64,000 bases of DNA from Dyadobacter psychrophilus (GTDB taxonomy: Bacteria; Bacteroidota; Bacteroidia; Cytophagales; Spirosomataceae). The DNA lies in contig NZ_FUZA01000001.1 in the NCBI RefSeq assembly GCF_900167945.1, positions 744,001 through 808,000 of the forward strand, written 5' to 3'. The first letter of the stretch is position 1, and each line of letters begins with the position of its first letter. Shown here piece by piece: positions 46,424-55,307 of this stretch. The position numbers were made by a program, and so were the translations under genes. The notes beneath the pieces are model-generated. The model was not told the DNA's origin, made no database searches, and saw only the letters and a list, made by a program, of their open reading frames with translations.

Positions 46424-48061
46424 ATGAAAAACTACTACCATCATTTAAAATGTGTTTTTTGTTGTATAGCGATTTTAGTATTTAAAACTCAATTTTCCAT
46501 TGCTCAAAAAGACGATATTTTTCGACGACTTAGCGCAGAGAAAATTAAATCAAACATCTATTTACACATTGTCAAAGATGATGTCTACTACTTACATGAC
46601 GTAACTGAGAATGATCGCAATTCAGCAGGATTTATTATGCCTGACAAAGATGCTCCTCTCTGGACATCGAACTCTAATAAGCTACGGGTGTCAATTGGCT
46701 TCTTTAATCCGTACAAGTACAATGTCACGTTCAAGTCGGAAATTTCGGAGGATCCAATCGCAGAGACTACAGAACAATTCTTTACGGCGCTCATTGGTAT
46801 GCTTGGTACCGTTACAACTGGTATACCATCTTCTGACCTATCGTCAGCTGTGAGCAGTGCCGCTACGATGGCAAAAGGAGATGCCTCGACGACTGCTGTA
46901 ACACACGCTCTGAATGAAGATCATTTGAAATTGATTAGGAGTACATCCATGATAGAATGGAGTCTTTGGATACAATCTCAGCAGTCAGCGGTCTGTATAG
47001 CTAAAACTGACGAGATCAACGCCATTGTTGAAAATGTTGCAATATTGGAAACGTTATTTTTCCAGACCTTTAACGCGAACGGCCAAACAGACTCATTCGA
47101 AGGTCACGTAAAAGCAATAGTAAATGCATTGTATCAACCGACAGAAATTGATGAGTTAATTTTAGGTCTTAAAACATCAAAATTATTAATTGCGGATCTG
47201 CAAGAAGAAATAAAAGCTGCGAAAAGTAGCGCTACAAAGATTAAAGATACTAATAGCAGACTACCAATAACTGGAACAGGATTCTGTAATGCTTTGGCCC
47301 TATATCACCAAATGACATTTGCGGAATATTTAGGAGCCACTGAAGAAAAAATAAAAAAATTAGAAGCGATAATTATAATCTTGAACGACCTTGTCAAAAT
47401 CGGGGACAATTTCTGCTTAGACAATAAGGTTTTATTATTTAACGGCAAGCAGAAAGAAATAATCTATAATAGAGAAATATTAATTGATCATGATATGATT
47501 AATACTGTATCTCTTGAAATAAAGCAACAGGAAATAGACCATACATCCTCCAACTTTTTAAAAGTAAAGAAGGAATTCACAAGATCATTTCAGATAACTA
47601 GGTATAGAAAATCTTGGCCCGAATTAAGTAGTGGAGTCTTCTTTGCAGGAATTAATTACGACACATATTCTGTGGGATCAACTACCATAGGATCTGGTGC
47701 GTCAGTCGCGTCTTCTATCGTTGAAAAAACATCCACTAAGAAGCGTTTCCTAGCTGCAGTCTTTTATAATCAAATCTTCGATCTAAAACTACATCCAATT
47801 TATCCATTTCTCCAAATTGGCATTGGTACTGGAAAAGACTACCCCAGTCTACTGACTGGTGGCGGGTTTCGAATATTAAATAAAAAAATGCAGCGACTTT
47901 CAATATCAGGTGGGACTGTCTTTCCATTTTTAAGAGAACTGGATAAATTAAAAGAGGGTGACATTATTACAGGTGGACAAGCAGAGATTGACAAAGATAT
48001 TAAATACCGCCTGAGTGACAAAATAGGTTTTTACATCGGCCTGGCCTGGAAATTAAACTGA
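46424..48061 (+). CDS. Unknown exported protein with barrel-like C-terminus
   Basis: The 545-residue product has a signal peptide ending FSIAQ, an N-terminal beta-rich part, a weakly hydrophobic Ala/Ser stretch (about 125-150), long helices (about 225-330) and a C-terminal 150 residues of alternating strands (FFAGINYDTYSVG, PIYPFLQIGIGTGKD, KIGFYIGLAWKLN). The end looks like a small outer-membrane barrel. I do not recognise the family. It is 23 bases after the subtilase and 5 bases before a third exported protein, so all three likely work together. AT-rich like its neighbours. Confidence 0.6.
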   Translation: MKNYYHHLKCVFCCIAILVFKTQFSIAQKDDIFRRLSAEKIKSNIYLHIVKDDVYYLHDVTENDRNSAGFIMPDKDAPLWTSNSNKLRVSIGFFNPYKYNVTFKSEISEDPIAETTEQFFTALIGMLGTVTTGIPSSDLSSAVSSAATMAKGDASTTAVTHALNEDHLKLIRSTSMIEWSLWIQSQQSAVCIAKTDEINAIVENVAILETLFFQTFNANGQTDSFEGHVKAIVNALYQPTEIDELILGLKTSKLLIADLQEEIKAAKSSATKIKDTNSRLPITGTGFCNALALYHQMTFAEYLGATEEKIKKLEAIIIILNDLVKIGDNFCLDNKVLLFNGKQKEIIYNREILIDHDMINTVSLEIKQQEIDHTSSNFLKVKKEFTRSFQITRYRKSWPELSSGVFFAGINYDTYSVGSTTIGSGASVASSIVEKTSTKKRFLAAVFYNQIFDLKLHPIYPFLQIGIGTGKDYPSLLTGGGFRILNKKMQRLSISGGTVFPFLRELDKLKEGDIITGGQAEIDKDIKYRLSDKIGFYIGLAWKLN

Positions 48062-48066
48062 TTTTT

Positions 48067-48408
48067 ATGAGATTCCTTCTTTCATCAATATTATTGTTGT
48101 CTTATTTTGAGTCTTCACCGGGCACCATGTTTGATGCGAGAAATCGCGAAACCAAAAATGCGCTCCATGCGATTCGAATAGATACTCGAGCACTAAAAAA
48201 GCTAGGATATTCTAAAGACCATGTTGAGTGTGCACTGTCAAGTTGTTCCGCAACTGGATATTTGCCCCAAGGAGAAAGCGCAATTTCTAACATCTTCCTT
48301 AATCGACTTTGCGTTAATTTAAACATTGTTTATGAAAACCTACCATATGCCAAGTTAAACAAAAAGAAAGTTTTAAGGATCGCTAGAAAATATAAAAAGT
48401 TAAAGTAA
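48067..48408 (+). CDS. Small unknown exported protein
   Basis: The 113-residue product begins with a signal-like segment (MRFLLSSILLLSYFESSPG). The rest is basic at its end (KLNKKKVLRIARKYKKLK) with three Cys residues in the middle. It is 5 bases after the 545-residue gene and is the last gene of the subtilase operon. No family recognised. It could be a substrate, inhibitor or partner of the protease, but nothing in the sequence shows which. Confidence 0.55.
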   Translation: MRFLLSSILLLSYFESSPGTMFDARNRETKNALHAIRIDTRALKKLGYSKDHVECALSSCSATGYLPQGESAISNIFLNRLCVNLNIVYENLPYAKLNKKKVLRIARKYKKLK

Positions 48409-49268
48409 TCCGCAATCTTAAAAGTTTTTGGCGCGAAGCGAATGGGAAAACATTCTGCATCTGTTACTTACCAAGTGGTTGACTAAAATTATATGGTTCT
48501 AAGTTGCCCTTAACCATAAATTTAGAACCCTATTTATATAGTTTTAAATTAGTTCCCTTTAAGATAATCGAATATATAAAATGCGCATAGGAATGGAATC
48601 GTGAATTCTATAAGATAATAAAAGTGGTCATGGTGTAAATTGTATATAGGTTGACAATTCAGGCTTTTGTTGGAAAGAAGTATGCCTGAGATTAAAACGA
48701 TAGTTTCGCTTCGATGTTTCTCTAAATATAATTATATCTAGCAGCATCAAATTTAATCTTGAAATTACATGGCTTCCCAATTGAAAATTTCGCTCATAGT
48801 ATTGTAACTCTAAATTTTCTCACTGAAGTATTCTTTTCAGAATTTAAAACATTTTTTACACGCATTATGATAAATTGTAGAAATTTCGAAATAGTTGTTC
48901 ACTGATTCACATAACCTAAACGAAAGAATATTTATCATAAACAAATATAGAGAATAAACTACAACCATTTTAATTGTCGCTTCACTATTATGAATAGGTA
49001 CTTCTCGAATAATTATCAGGAGTAATGAAAATACCTGCAGTGACCTGCGGCATAAAAGTTCAACTAATCTAGCTTTGAACGCCATCTAAGCAGTTAAGGC
49101 ATTAATATTGGAGACATAACGTTTTTGGGAGTTAATCCACAATAGGGTCTTAAAATGCTAGCAATAAAACTATTATGACTAGCACTACTACCAGCTACCA
49201 AGTCCTTCATTTAATATCCATACCTCTTTTGACACTATCTCAAGTGAAAATTTAATAGCTAAAAAGTT
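48409..49268. other. AT-rich intergenic stretch
   Basis: There are 860 bases between the subtilase operon and the large exported protein without a supportable gene. One leftward frame (48837-49085) is hydrophobic but lacks a convincing start or family character. I see no strong hairpin. Confidence 0.5.
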
Positions 49269-52043
49269 ATGCAAAATCGCCGTAGGTTCATAAAAAACGC
49301 TTCGTTAGGTTTTATCCTATCAGATTCTATATTGAGTCAGTCGTTACTACCAACATTTTTGAAAATAACAAAAAATGATATATTGACCAGTTTGAACGAA
49401 GTCCATATTATTAGAGATTCCGTTATCCTGAACAAATTATTCGTTAGCCAAATATTAAATAGGACCCTCCAGTCATCCATAGAAAAGCTAGTCATATCAG
49501 GGCGCCAGATAATTGTAACAGAAGAGGTAACGTTTAACAACTTGGATTTAGTTTTTGTTGCAGATGATTTTCAAGGCAATAATAACTGTATCACAATTTT
49601 GCCAGCGCTAAGGGCAGAATCAGAATTTGGCCAATCTGGACATGATGGTAATAATGTATCAATTTTTGCTCAAAAAGCGACTGGTATTTCTGTCAGATTG
49701 AACGGTGGTGACGGTGCAAAAGGGCAGGCAGGGAAAAACGGAGCCGATGCTAAACCACCTCCGTCACATCCACTCACCGCCAAACTAATTCCCGGGGTTA
49801 AAGGTGAGAAAGGCCTTAAAGGAGGTAAGGCAGGAAATGGTGGAAATCTAGTCCTAACATCACTGTCATCAATATATCTTGAATCTGAAAATATCAAACT
49901 TGACCCTGGTAACCCAGGTAAGGGTGGAGATGGCGGAGATGGCGGCGCCTCTCGAAAGTGTCGCGTGGAAAAAATTACAGACGATTGCACGGGAACAAAA
50001 GAGCAGTGCTATGTCACCGAAAGTGAGTTACAGCCATCGATAAGGGCGGCAATTGGAGAAGTAGGGGAAACAGGCGATAGCTCATCTCCGGGTTCGATTA
50101 GAGAAGAGATTCGAGATCTAGAAGAATGGTGGTTAATGGCGGCAAAAATTTCCCCGAACTGGAGTAATTATAGAACGTTGATTGGTGAATATTATTTCAG
50201 AGCCGTAAACAGCCCCGACCTAATTTCTATCTCGGGTCTTGAATCTAGTACCAAAATTATTTCTCTCTCGCTGTCCGAACTGAACAGTGCAAATAAACTA
50301 GACTCTTCCAATACTTTGGCTAAAACACTTAGCCAGCGAATTATACTACTTCACACACCATTAGGACAGCCCAGGTTTATAGATCTGACACCTGAATTTG
50401 AAAAATACAGAAACAATTACACTAGTTTTTTTAACATCGTATCCCAAGTTAGGACAATAGCTCAGGACTATGCAAATCTTGCTATACATAGAAATGGAAT
50501 GAAGTCTATTCTCGGCTCAGAAATCACTACGATTGGCGCACTCAAGCAAAATATCGAACATAACCTTAACAAAAAAATAAGAGTAGTCAAGCAACATAAA
50601 CTAAATGACATTAATGAACGAATCAAAGAAGACAAGAAAATCACTGAACTTATAAATATTAAAAAAAAGGAAATCGAAAATAGACCGTTTGGGATCGGCG
50701 AATTCTTTTCAACTGTCGGCGTTGTTGTTGGTGTAATTGGCGCAGCGTTCACTGCCGGAACTTCATTAATTGCATCAGCACAAGGCCTTATGGCTATCCT
50801 GAAAACTAGCAACAGCATGATCGGGGCTTTCGATGAAATTAAATCGCTAACAGATGTCAAGACAGTGATAGGAGAATTTATTGATGTAAGTAAAGGGAAA
50901 ATAAAGGCAGATCATACAAATCATCAAAAGCTGATTAACAGCGCCCTAGATTTAAAGGGAGCAATTAAGAATTTTAATTCTGAGACAGGTACTTTTAAAG
51001 AAAATGTTGACATTGTAATCAATATCGGGAGGGCTATAAGCCAAATTAGCAGCTCAACAACTGGGAATCAAGAATTGGACAGCCTATTAGTGCAAAAAGC
51101 TGAAAATATGCGTGAATTACTGAATACGAAGAGAGATCTTGAACTGTTAGCCCTTGACGAAGAAGTAGCCATAGCACAAATAGAAACTTTTACAGCTGCC
51201 GCTATTCAAATAGATGATCAGATTAAAATTCTACAATCAGATGAAGTGAAATTTTACGTAGAATTCTCGATTATGGTAAGAAGGACACAGCTATATATGA
51301 ATTTTCTTAGTGAGCAAATATTTTATGCAATAAGAAGTTTGGAAATATTAAAATTCGAAGATTACTCCGACCTTATACGATACGATATTGGCTATGTCAA
51401 CCCAGACTTAGAGGCAGATTTATTAGATTTCAGGGATGAGGCCAGTGCTATTCAACTCTTAATAGCATTTAATAATTCATTTACAAACTTTTCAAACATA
51501 ATATATCTTCAAAGTCAATACAATAGTTTTATTGCACCGAGTTATTGGAATGGCTATATTTTGAGAAAAGAGTTTACATCAAGTGCGATAAGCAGCTTTA
51601 TTGAGGACCCCAATAATGCAAAATTGAAGTTTTTAATAAATTTCGATGAGACTGGAATTTCGAATAAGAAATATGTTATGATTCAAAATGTAAAAATCAG
51701 CTTTATAGGGGCTATAACGAAGAAATCGGGAAATGAATTTAATGCTATCTTATATCAATCAGGATCAGTAACTCAACGTACTGACGATATAACTCCGGCC
51801 GAAACGGTTTTAGAAGGACGTAGTGTAAATATTAGTGATGTCCGAACCACCAAATTATCAGGAGATAGTCTGTCAGTGAAGGTCGATCATATTGGTTATG
51901 ATGTTAACTTTGGGCTGAGCTACAGACCGATTTTCGGATACTATGAACTCAGTATTCCGATTACAGAAATTAACGCAACAGGTCTCAATTTCTCTCAATT
52001 GAAGAAAATACAGATTTGGTTGAAAGTAATTTATAGAAGTTGA
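49269..52043 (+). CDS. Large Tat-exported protein with collagen-like, coiled-coil and hydrophobic segments
   Basis: The 924-residue product begins MQNRRRFIKNASLGF, a twin-arginine signal. Residues about 140-235 are glycine-rich and collagen-like (GGDGAKGQAGKNGADA, GVKGEKGLKGG). Long amphipathic helices run from about 370 to 475. A strongly hydrophobic stretch lies at about 478-512 (VGVVVGVIGAAFTAGTSLIA), then more helices to about 700. A beta-rich C-terminal domain (about 780-924) ends LNFSQLKKIQIWLKVIY. A hydrophobic head between long helices is the layout of alpha-helical pore-forming toxins, and the C-terminal domain loosely recalls Tc-toxin ends. No family is certain. It stands alone. Confidence 0.6.
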   Translation: MQNRRRFIKNASLGFILSDSILSQSLLPTFLKITKNDILTSLNEVHIIRDSVILNKLFVSQILNRTLQSSIEKLVISGRQIIVTEEVTFNNLDLVFVADDFQGNNNCITILPALRAESEFGQSGHDGNNVSIFAQKATGISVRLNGGDGAKGQAGKNGADAKPPPSHPLTAKLIPGVKGEKGLKGGKAGNGGNLVLTSLSSIYLESENIKLDPGNPGKGGDGGDGGASRKCRVEKITDDCTGTKEQCYVTESELQPSIRAAIGEVGETGDSSSPGSIREEIRDLEEWWLMAAKISPNWSNYRTLIGEYYFRAVNSPDLISISGLESSTKIISLSLSELNSANKLDSSNTLAKTLSQRIILLHTPLGQPRFIDLTPEFEKYRNNYTSFFNIVSQVRTIAQDYANLAIHRNGMKSILGSEITTIGALKQNIEHNLNKKIRVVKQHKLNDINERIKEDKKITELINIKKKEIENRPFGIGEFFSTVGVVVGVIGAAFTAGTSLIASAQGLMAILKTSNSMIGAFDEIKSLTDVKTVIGEFIDVSKGKIKADHTNHQKLINSALDLKGAIKNFNSETGTFKENVDIVINIGRAISQISSSTTGNQELDSLLVQKAENMRELLNTKRDLELLALDEEVAIAQIETFTAAAIQIDDQIKILQSDEVKFYVEFSIMVRRTQLYMNFLSEQIFYAIRSLEILKFEDYSDLIRYDIGYVNPDLEADLLDFRDEASAIQLLIAFNNSFTNFSNIIYLQSQYNSFIAPSYWNGYILRKEFTSSAISSFIEDPNNAKLKFLINFDETGISNKKYVMIQNVKISFIGAITKKSGNEFNAILYQSGSVTQRTDDITPAETVLEGRSVNISDVRTTKLSGDSLSVKVDHIGYDVNFGLSYRPIFGYYELSIPITEINATGLNFSQLKKIQIWLKVIYRS

Positions 52044-52133
52044 TGTTATGCGGATAGGTGGAGAGCAAGAAATCAAATTGGCCATTCACATATTATTATA
52101 ATTAATTCCAGCCCTGGATACCTAATCGTAAAA

Positions 52134-52199
52134 ATGCGAACTTCTCTCGGTCTTATCCTATTTGCTATCATAGTCACTTCCAGTGTAGTGGTTCAATAG
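52134..52199 (+). pseudogene. Truncated signal-peptide start, cut at the IS481 relic
   Basis: MRTSLGLILFAIIVTSSVVV is a plausible signal peptide that stops at once. A TGTAG sequence inside it (52184) could be the terminus of the adjacent IS481 relic, so the element may have truncated an exported-protein gene here. Confidence 0.3.
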
Positions 52200-52343
52200 T
52201 TTCGCTACATCTTATAACCCTGAAAATCTAGCACAAAACTATGTTTTGCTGTTCTTGGTCAGTTTCTTCATCCGCTGATCTCGCCAGTAAGCCTGTTCTC
52301 TGATTCGTTCCTCTTATTGGTCATAGGAACCTCCTCTCTCATC

Positions 52344-52748
52344 TCAGAAAGGGGCTTTGGCGCAATGTCTGGTAGCAAATTCTATCGGGGTCTTTCCGCC
52401 CAACGAACTCTGAGGATGAAAGTAGTTGTAGCGAAATTGCCATTGAGCCAGCTTGTCGTCCAGGTCGGGATCGCAGCGATCAACTGTTGAATAAAACTCT
52501 TGAAGGTCCGTCTGTCGGCTTCTTTCCACTTTGCCAATAAGATGTGCAGATCGCGGCTTTATTGGGCGAAATTTAATACTGTAGTCCATCAGCTTCTTCT
52601 GAAATGCCACTGCAACGAACTCTTGCCTCTATCTGTTTGAACACGTTACACTGGGTAATGTGTAATGGAACTCTTCAATAAGTTTGTCTAAAAAATCAAT
52701 TGAATTGGCTGCCGACTGACGTTTATAAAGTTTGAGTACTTTAAGTCG
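52344..52748 (-). pseudogene. IS481-family transposase remnant
   Basis: Two leftward frames give the C-terminal half of an IS481-type DDE transposase: LKVLKLYKRQSAANSIDFLD upstream, and then LMDYSIKFRPIKPRSAHLIG, KVERSRQTDLQEFYSTVD and QWQFRYNYFHPQSSLGGKTP downstream. A frame break near 52620 separates them. The N-terminal half and one Asp of the catalytic triad are missing, and the sequence ends exactly at the inverted repeat of the IS3 element. The IS3 element therefore inserted into it, with loss of the far side. Confidence 0.75.
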
Positions 52749-52830
52749 CTGACCTCCCCCCAGCAATCGAGACAGCTGAAAACTAGAGATTTTCGGTGGC
52801 AAAAACGGATCAAAAACGTAATTTGTCACT

Positions 52831-53097
52831 ATGAAAAAGTCGAAATTCACGGAAGCGCAGATCGCTTTTGCGCTTAGACAATCGGAGACCGGCACACGTG
52901 TCGAGGAGATATGCCGTCAATTAGGGGTTTCCCAGGCCACTTTTTTCAACTGGAAGAAAAAGTACGGCGGCATGGGCGTTGCCGAACTGCGAAAGCTGCG
53001 TCAGTTGGAGGAGGAAAACGCCCAGTTGAAAAAGCTTGTCGCAGATCTGAGCCTGGACAAGCAAATGCTTCAGGATGTTATTAAAAAAAAGCTGTGA
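52831..53097 (+). CDS. IS3-family transposase OrfA
   Basis: The 88-residue protein has the IS3 OrfA helix-turn-helix (MKKSKFTEAQIAFALRQSET, CRQLGVSQATFFNWKKKYGG) and a C-terminal leucine-zipper-like helix. It ends in a TGA that overlaps the GTG start of orfB. An A-AAA-AAG slippery heptamer at 53085-53091 sits just before the stop, so a minus-one shift would make an OrfAB fusion; orfB is in the minus-one frame as required. Confidence 0.9.
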   Translation: MKKSKFTEAQIAFALRQSETGTRVEEICRQLGVSQATFFNWKKKYGGMGVAELRKLRQLEEENAQLKKLVADLSLDKQMLQDVIKKKL

Positions 53098-53948
53098 GGC
53101 CTCCTTACAAAAAAGAAATGGCCAATTGGCTTATTTCGAATTATCGCGTCTCAATCCAAAGAGCATGCCGGTGTGTGAAATTGGTTCGGGCAATGTATTA
53201 CTACAAATCGCACCGTCGTGACGATACATTGCTAATGATGCGCATGAAAGAAATCGCAAATACGAGGGTTCGATATGGGTTCAGACGCATTTTTGTGCTG
53301 TTGAAAAGAGAAGGGTTTAGTGACAATCATAAACGTGTTTACCGCATTTATAAGACCTGCGGGCTGAATTTGCGAACTAAGAGGCCAAGAAGAAGCCGAA
53401 GCGCAGAGCACCGATTGGAACGTCTGGACACTCAAGGAATAAATAAGGTGTGGAGTATAGATTTCGTGCAAGATGCGCTCTACAACGGCGAACAATTCCG
53501 GGTGTTAACTGTAGTGGATAATTGCAGTAAAATCTGCCACGGATTGCTGCTTGGCAAATCTCTGAAAGGGACAGATGTCGCAGCTGAACTGACCAGGATC
53601 TGCTTAATCGAAGGATGTTTTCCAGAACGTATGCAGTGCGACAATGGCAGTGAATTTATCTCGAAGGAAATGGATTTGTGGGCTTATACAAATAGGGTTA
53701 CTTTAGACTTTTCAAGACCCGGGAAACCAAGCGATAATCCGTATGTTGAATCATTTAACGGAAAATTCCGAGACGAATGCCTTTCAGTCAATTGGTTCTT
53801 ATCGCTGGACGACGCCCGAGAAAAAATCGAGGACTTTCGGTGGGAATACAACCACTTCAGGCCTCACAGCTCGCTGAATGATTTAACCCCAAAGGAATTT
53901 GTTAATTTACATCAAGAAACACCGGAAACTCTACTTTCAACCGTCTGA
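53094..53948 (+). CDS. IS3-family transposase OrfB (DDE integrase)
   Basis: This 284-residue rve-type integrase has the DDE triad in VWSIDFVQDAL, MQCDNGSEFIS and NPYVESFNGKFRDECL. The end, FRPHSSLNDLTPKEF, is family-typical. It is translated from the GTG at 53094 or, more likely in the active form, as an OrfAB fusion through the slippery run in orfA. The frame is intact, so the element may still be mobile. Confidence 0.92.
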   Translation: MRPPYKKEMANWLISNYRVSIQRACRCVKLVRAMYYYKSHRRDDTLLMMRMKEIANTRVRYGFRRIFVLLKREGFSDNHKRVYRIYKTCGLNLRTKRPRRSRSAEHRLERLDTQGINKVWSIDFVQDALYNGEQFRVLTVVDNCSKICHGLLLGKSLKGTDVAAELTRICLIEGCFPERMQCDNGSEFISKEMDLWAYTNRVTLDFSRPGKPSDNPYVESFNGKFRDECLSVNWFLSLDDAREKIEDFRWEYNHFRPHSSLNDLTPKEFVNLHQETPETLLSTV

Positions 53949-54500
53949 AAACCTGGGAGCGGCTCAGTTACGAAAGTATCGAGAAATTAAGTCTGTTTTA
54001 TTTGAATACATTAATGGATATTGAAATACCAGGAGGCTGCATTCGTCATTAAACTGTCTAAATCCAGTAGCTTTTGCGGCCCAATACTATCGGCAAACCG
54101 AATGAGAATTGAAGTTTTTAATAATTACTAACCCGCAAAAATGCAAACCAAAACGGAACCACGTCAGACAGAGATGCGTACAACAACTACATTTAATTTT
54201 TCTTTTGCTCCAAGTCAACTAGGTAAATTATTGGAATTGTGAAATACCTTCATATGTTAGCAACCTTTTGAATTCAGTTCATTTCATACGGAGATATAAT
54301 AGCGCCAGAGATGCGCAGTTTTAGGAGACAGATTCGTGCAACTCGTGATTTTAATTTGTTAAACCAAAATTGTCCCGACATTGTATAGAAATGATCAGGG
54401 ATATGCTGGTCATTCGCCTTCAGCGACAGCCTAAAAATGATGTTTGTTGCCACAATTTAAATATTCGTGATCTTCTTTGATTTTACTTAACATTGGAACG

Positions 54501-54552
54501 GCTTGCTATTTGGTTGAATAGATTTAAAAATCTATTCAACCAAATAGCAAGC
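54501..54552. repeat. Perfect 25-bp inverted repeat with 2-base centre
   Basis: The arm beginning GCTTGCTATTTGG (54501-54525) is repeated exactly in reverse complement at 54528-54552 around AA. A further GGAA/TTCC pair outside, past a two-base bulge, extends the stem. There is no T run on either side, so a simple terminator is doubtful. Confidence 0.85.
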
Positions 54553-54708
54553 TTCCGAAAGATCGGTTTACACCTGCTAGTACGGCTGCTGAATTTTAAG
54601 TGCAACCTCAGTGCAAGTTAAAGACAGTTACAAAACTTCACCAAAGTACATAGCTACTAGTCGCATTATTATAATTATTGACGCACAATAAAAATCGCAT
54701 TAATTGTA

Positions 54709-54716
54709 TATCTTTG
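54709..54716 (+). promoter_or_regulatory. Minus-7 element of the GNGK-rich gene
   Basis: TATCTTTG matches TAnnTTTG. A transcript from here would begin after 54704, so translation must start at the ATG at 54743 and not at the earlier one. Confidence 0.5.
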
Positions 54717-54742
54717 CATGCAAAAACGAACCGTTCAAAATT

Positions 54743-55231
54743 ATGAAAAAGGTTAAACATGTGTTAGCTGTCGTTCTCGTTTCCTTTACAGGTTTGGCAA
54801 ATGCCCAGGACGGCAATGGTGTTGGCAATGGCAAAAGCTCACACCAAGCAAATGTTCATGCGGCTAAAAGCAAAGAGTCTACCTACACGACGTCCGGAAG
54901 GAAGGTTCAAAACGATAACCCTAATAAAAAGAAAGGGCTTATTGCGAATGAGGGTGAGAAAGGAGGTAATGGAAAAACATCAGATGGAAAGGGCAACGGT
55001 AGACAGAATGGTGAAAAGGGAAATGGAAGAAATAATACTAGACTTGCGGATAAAGAAAATAAGGCAAAAGATGCTGACATTGCAGGCCATGGCGTTAGCA
55101 CTGAAAAAGTAGTAGCAGTTGTACAGCGAGGCAAGAAGTTGCGAAAAGAGGCAAATGGCTCACATGAAATTACTGATGGCGGTGGCCCAGGAAATGGCAA
55201 AAGCAATAATCTTGCGGCAGTTAAGAAGTGA
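54743..55231 (+). CDS. Secreted glycine/asparagine/lysine-rich low-complexity protein
   Basis: The 162-residue product has a signal peptide (MKKVKHVLAVVLVSFTGLANA) and then a hydrophilic, disordered sequence with repeated GNGK/GNGR units (DGNGVGNGKSS, KGNGRQNGEKGNGRNN, GGGPGNGKSNN). No domain is visible. The promoter minus-7 element at 54709 decides the start. A two-way hairpin follows the stop. It could be a surface, matrix or stress protein; nothing more can be said. Confidence 0.65.
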   Translation: MKKVKHVLAVVLVSFTGLANAQDGNGVGNGKSSHQANVHAAKSKESTYTTSGRKVQNDNPNKKKGLIANEGEKGGNGKTSDGKGNGRQNGEKGNGRNNTRLADKENKAKDADIAGHGVSTEKVVAVVQRGKKLRKEANGSHEITDGGGPGNGKSNNLAAVKK

Positions 55232-55251
55232 ATTATGATAATCTAGAAACA

Positions 55252-55289
55252 TAAGCATGTAGTTGTTATTTAGAACAGCTACATGCTTA
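55252..55289. terminator. Bidirectional terminator-like hairpin between convergent genes
   Basis: TAAGCATGTAG (55252-55262) pairs exactly with CTACATGCTTA (55279-55289). It lies between the GNGK-rich gene and the leftward metallopeptidase, which fits shared termination, although T runs are weak. Confidence 0.5.
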
Positions 55290-55307
55290 CGCGTTAAAGT
55301 TGAGACG

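Larger units (their letters stand above)
52749..53967 (+). mobile_element. IS3-family insertion sequence, about 1.2 kb
   Basis: Imperfect terminal inverted repeats bound the element: CTGACCTCCCCCCAG at 52749-52763 and CTGGGAGCGGCTCAG at 53953-53967 match at 11 of 15 positions when one is reversed. Inside are overlapping orfA and orfB, both intact. No clean target duplication is visible, consistent with a later deletion on the right side. Confidence 0.78.
53968..54742. other. Intergenic stretch with a 52-bp palindrome
   Basis: No gene is supportable in this 775-base stretch. The main features are the perfect palindrome at 54501-54552 and a promoter element at 54709-54716. Confidence 0.5.

Noticed and set aside
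48837..49085. Leftward hydrophobic 82-codon ORF
   Set aside because: AT-rich chance frame; no start context, no recognisable family.
54907..55206. Leftward 99-codon Pro/Leu/Phe-rich frame
   Set aside because: Antisense of the GNGK-rich gene; its composition is the mirror of the repeats.
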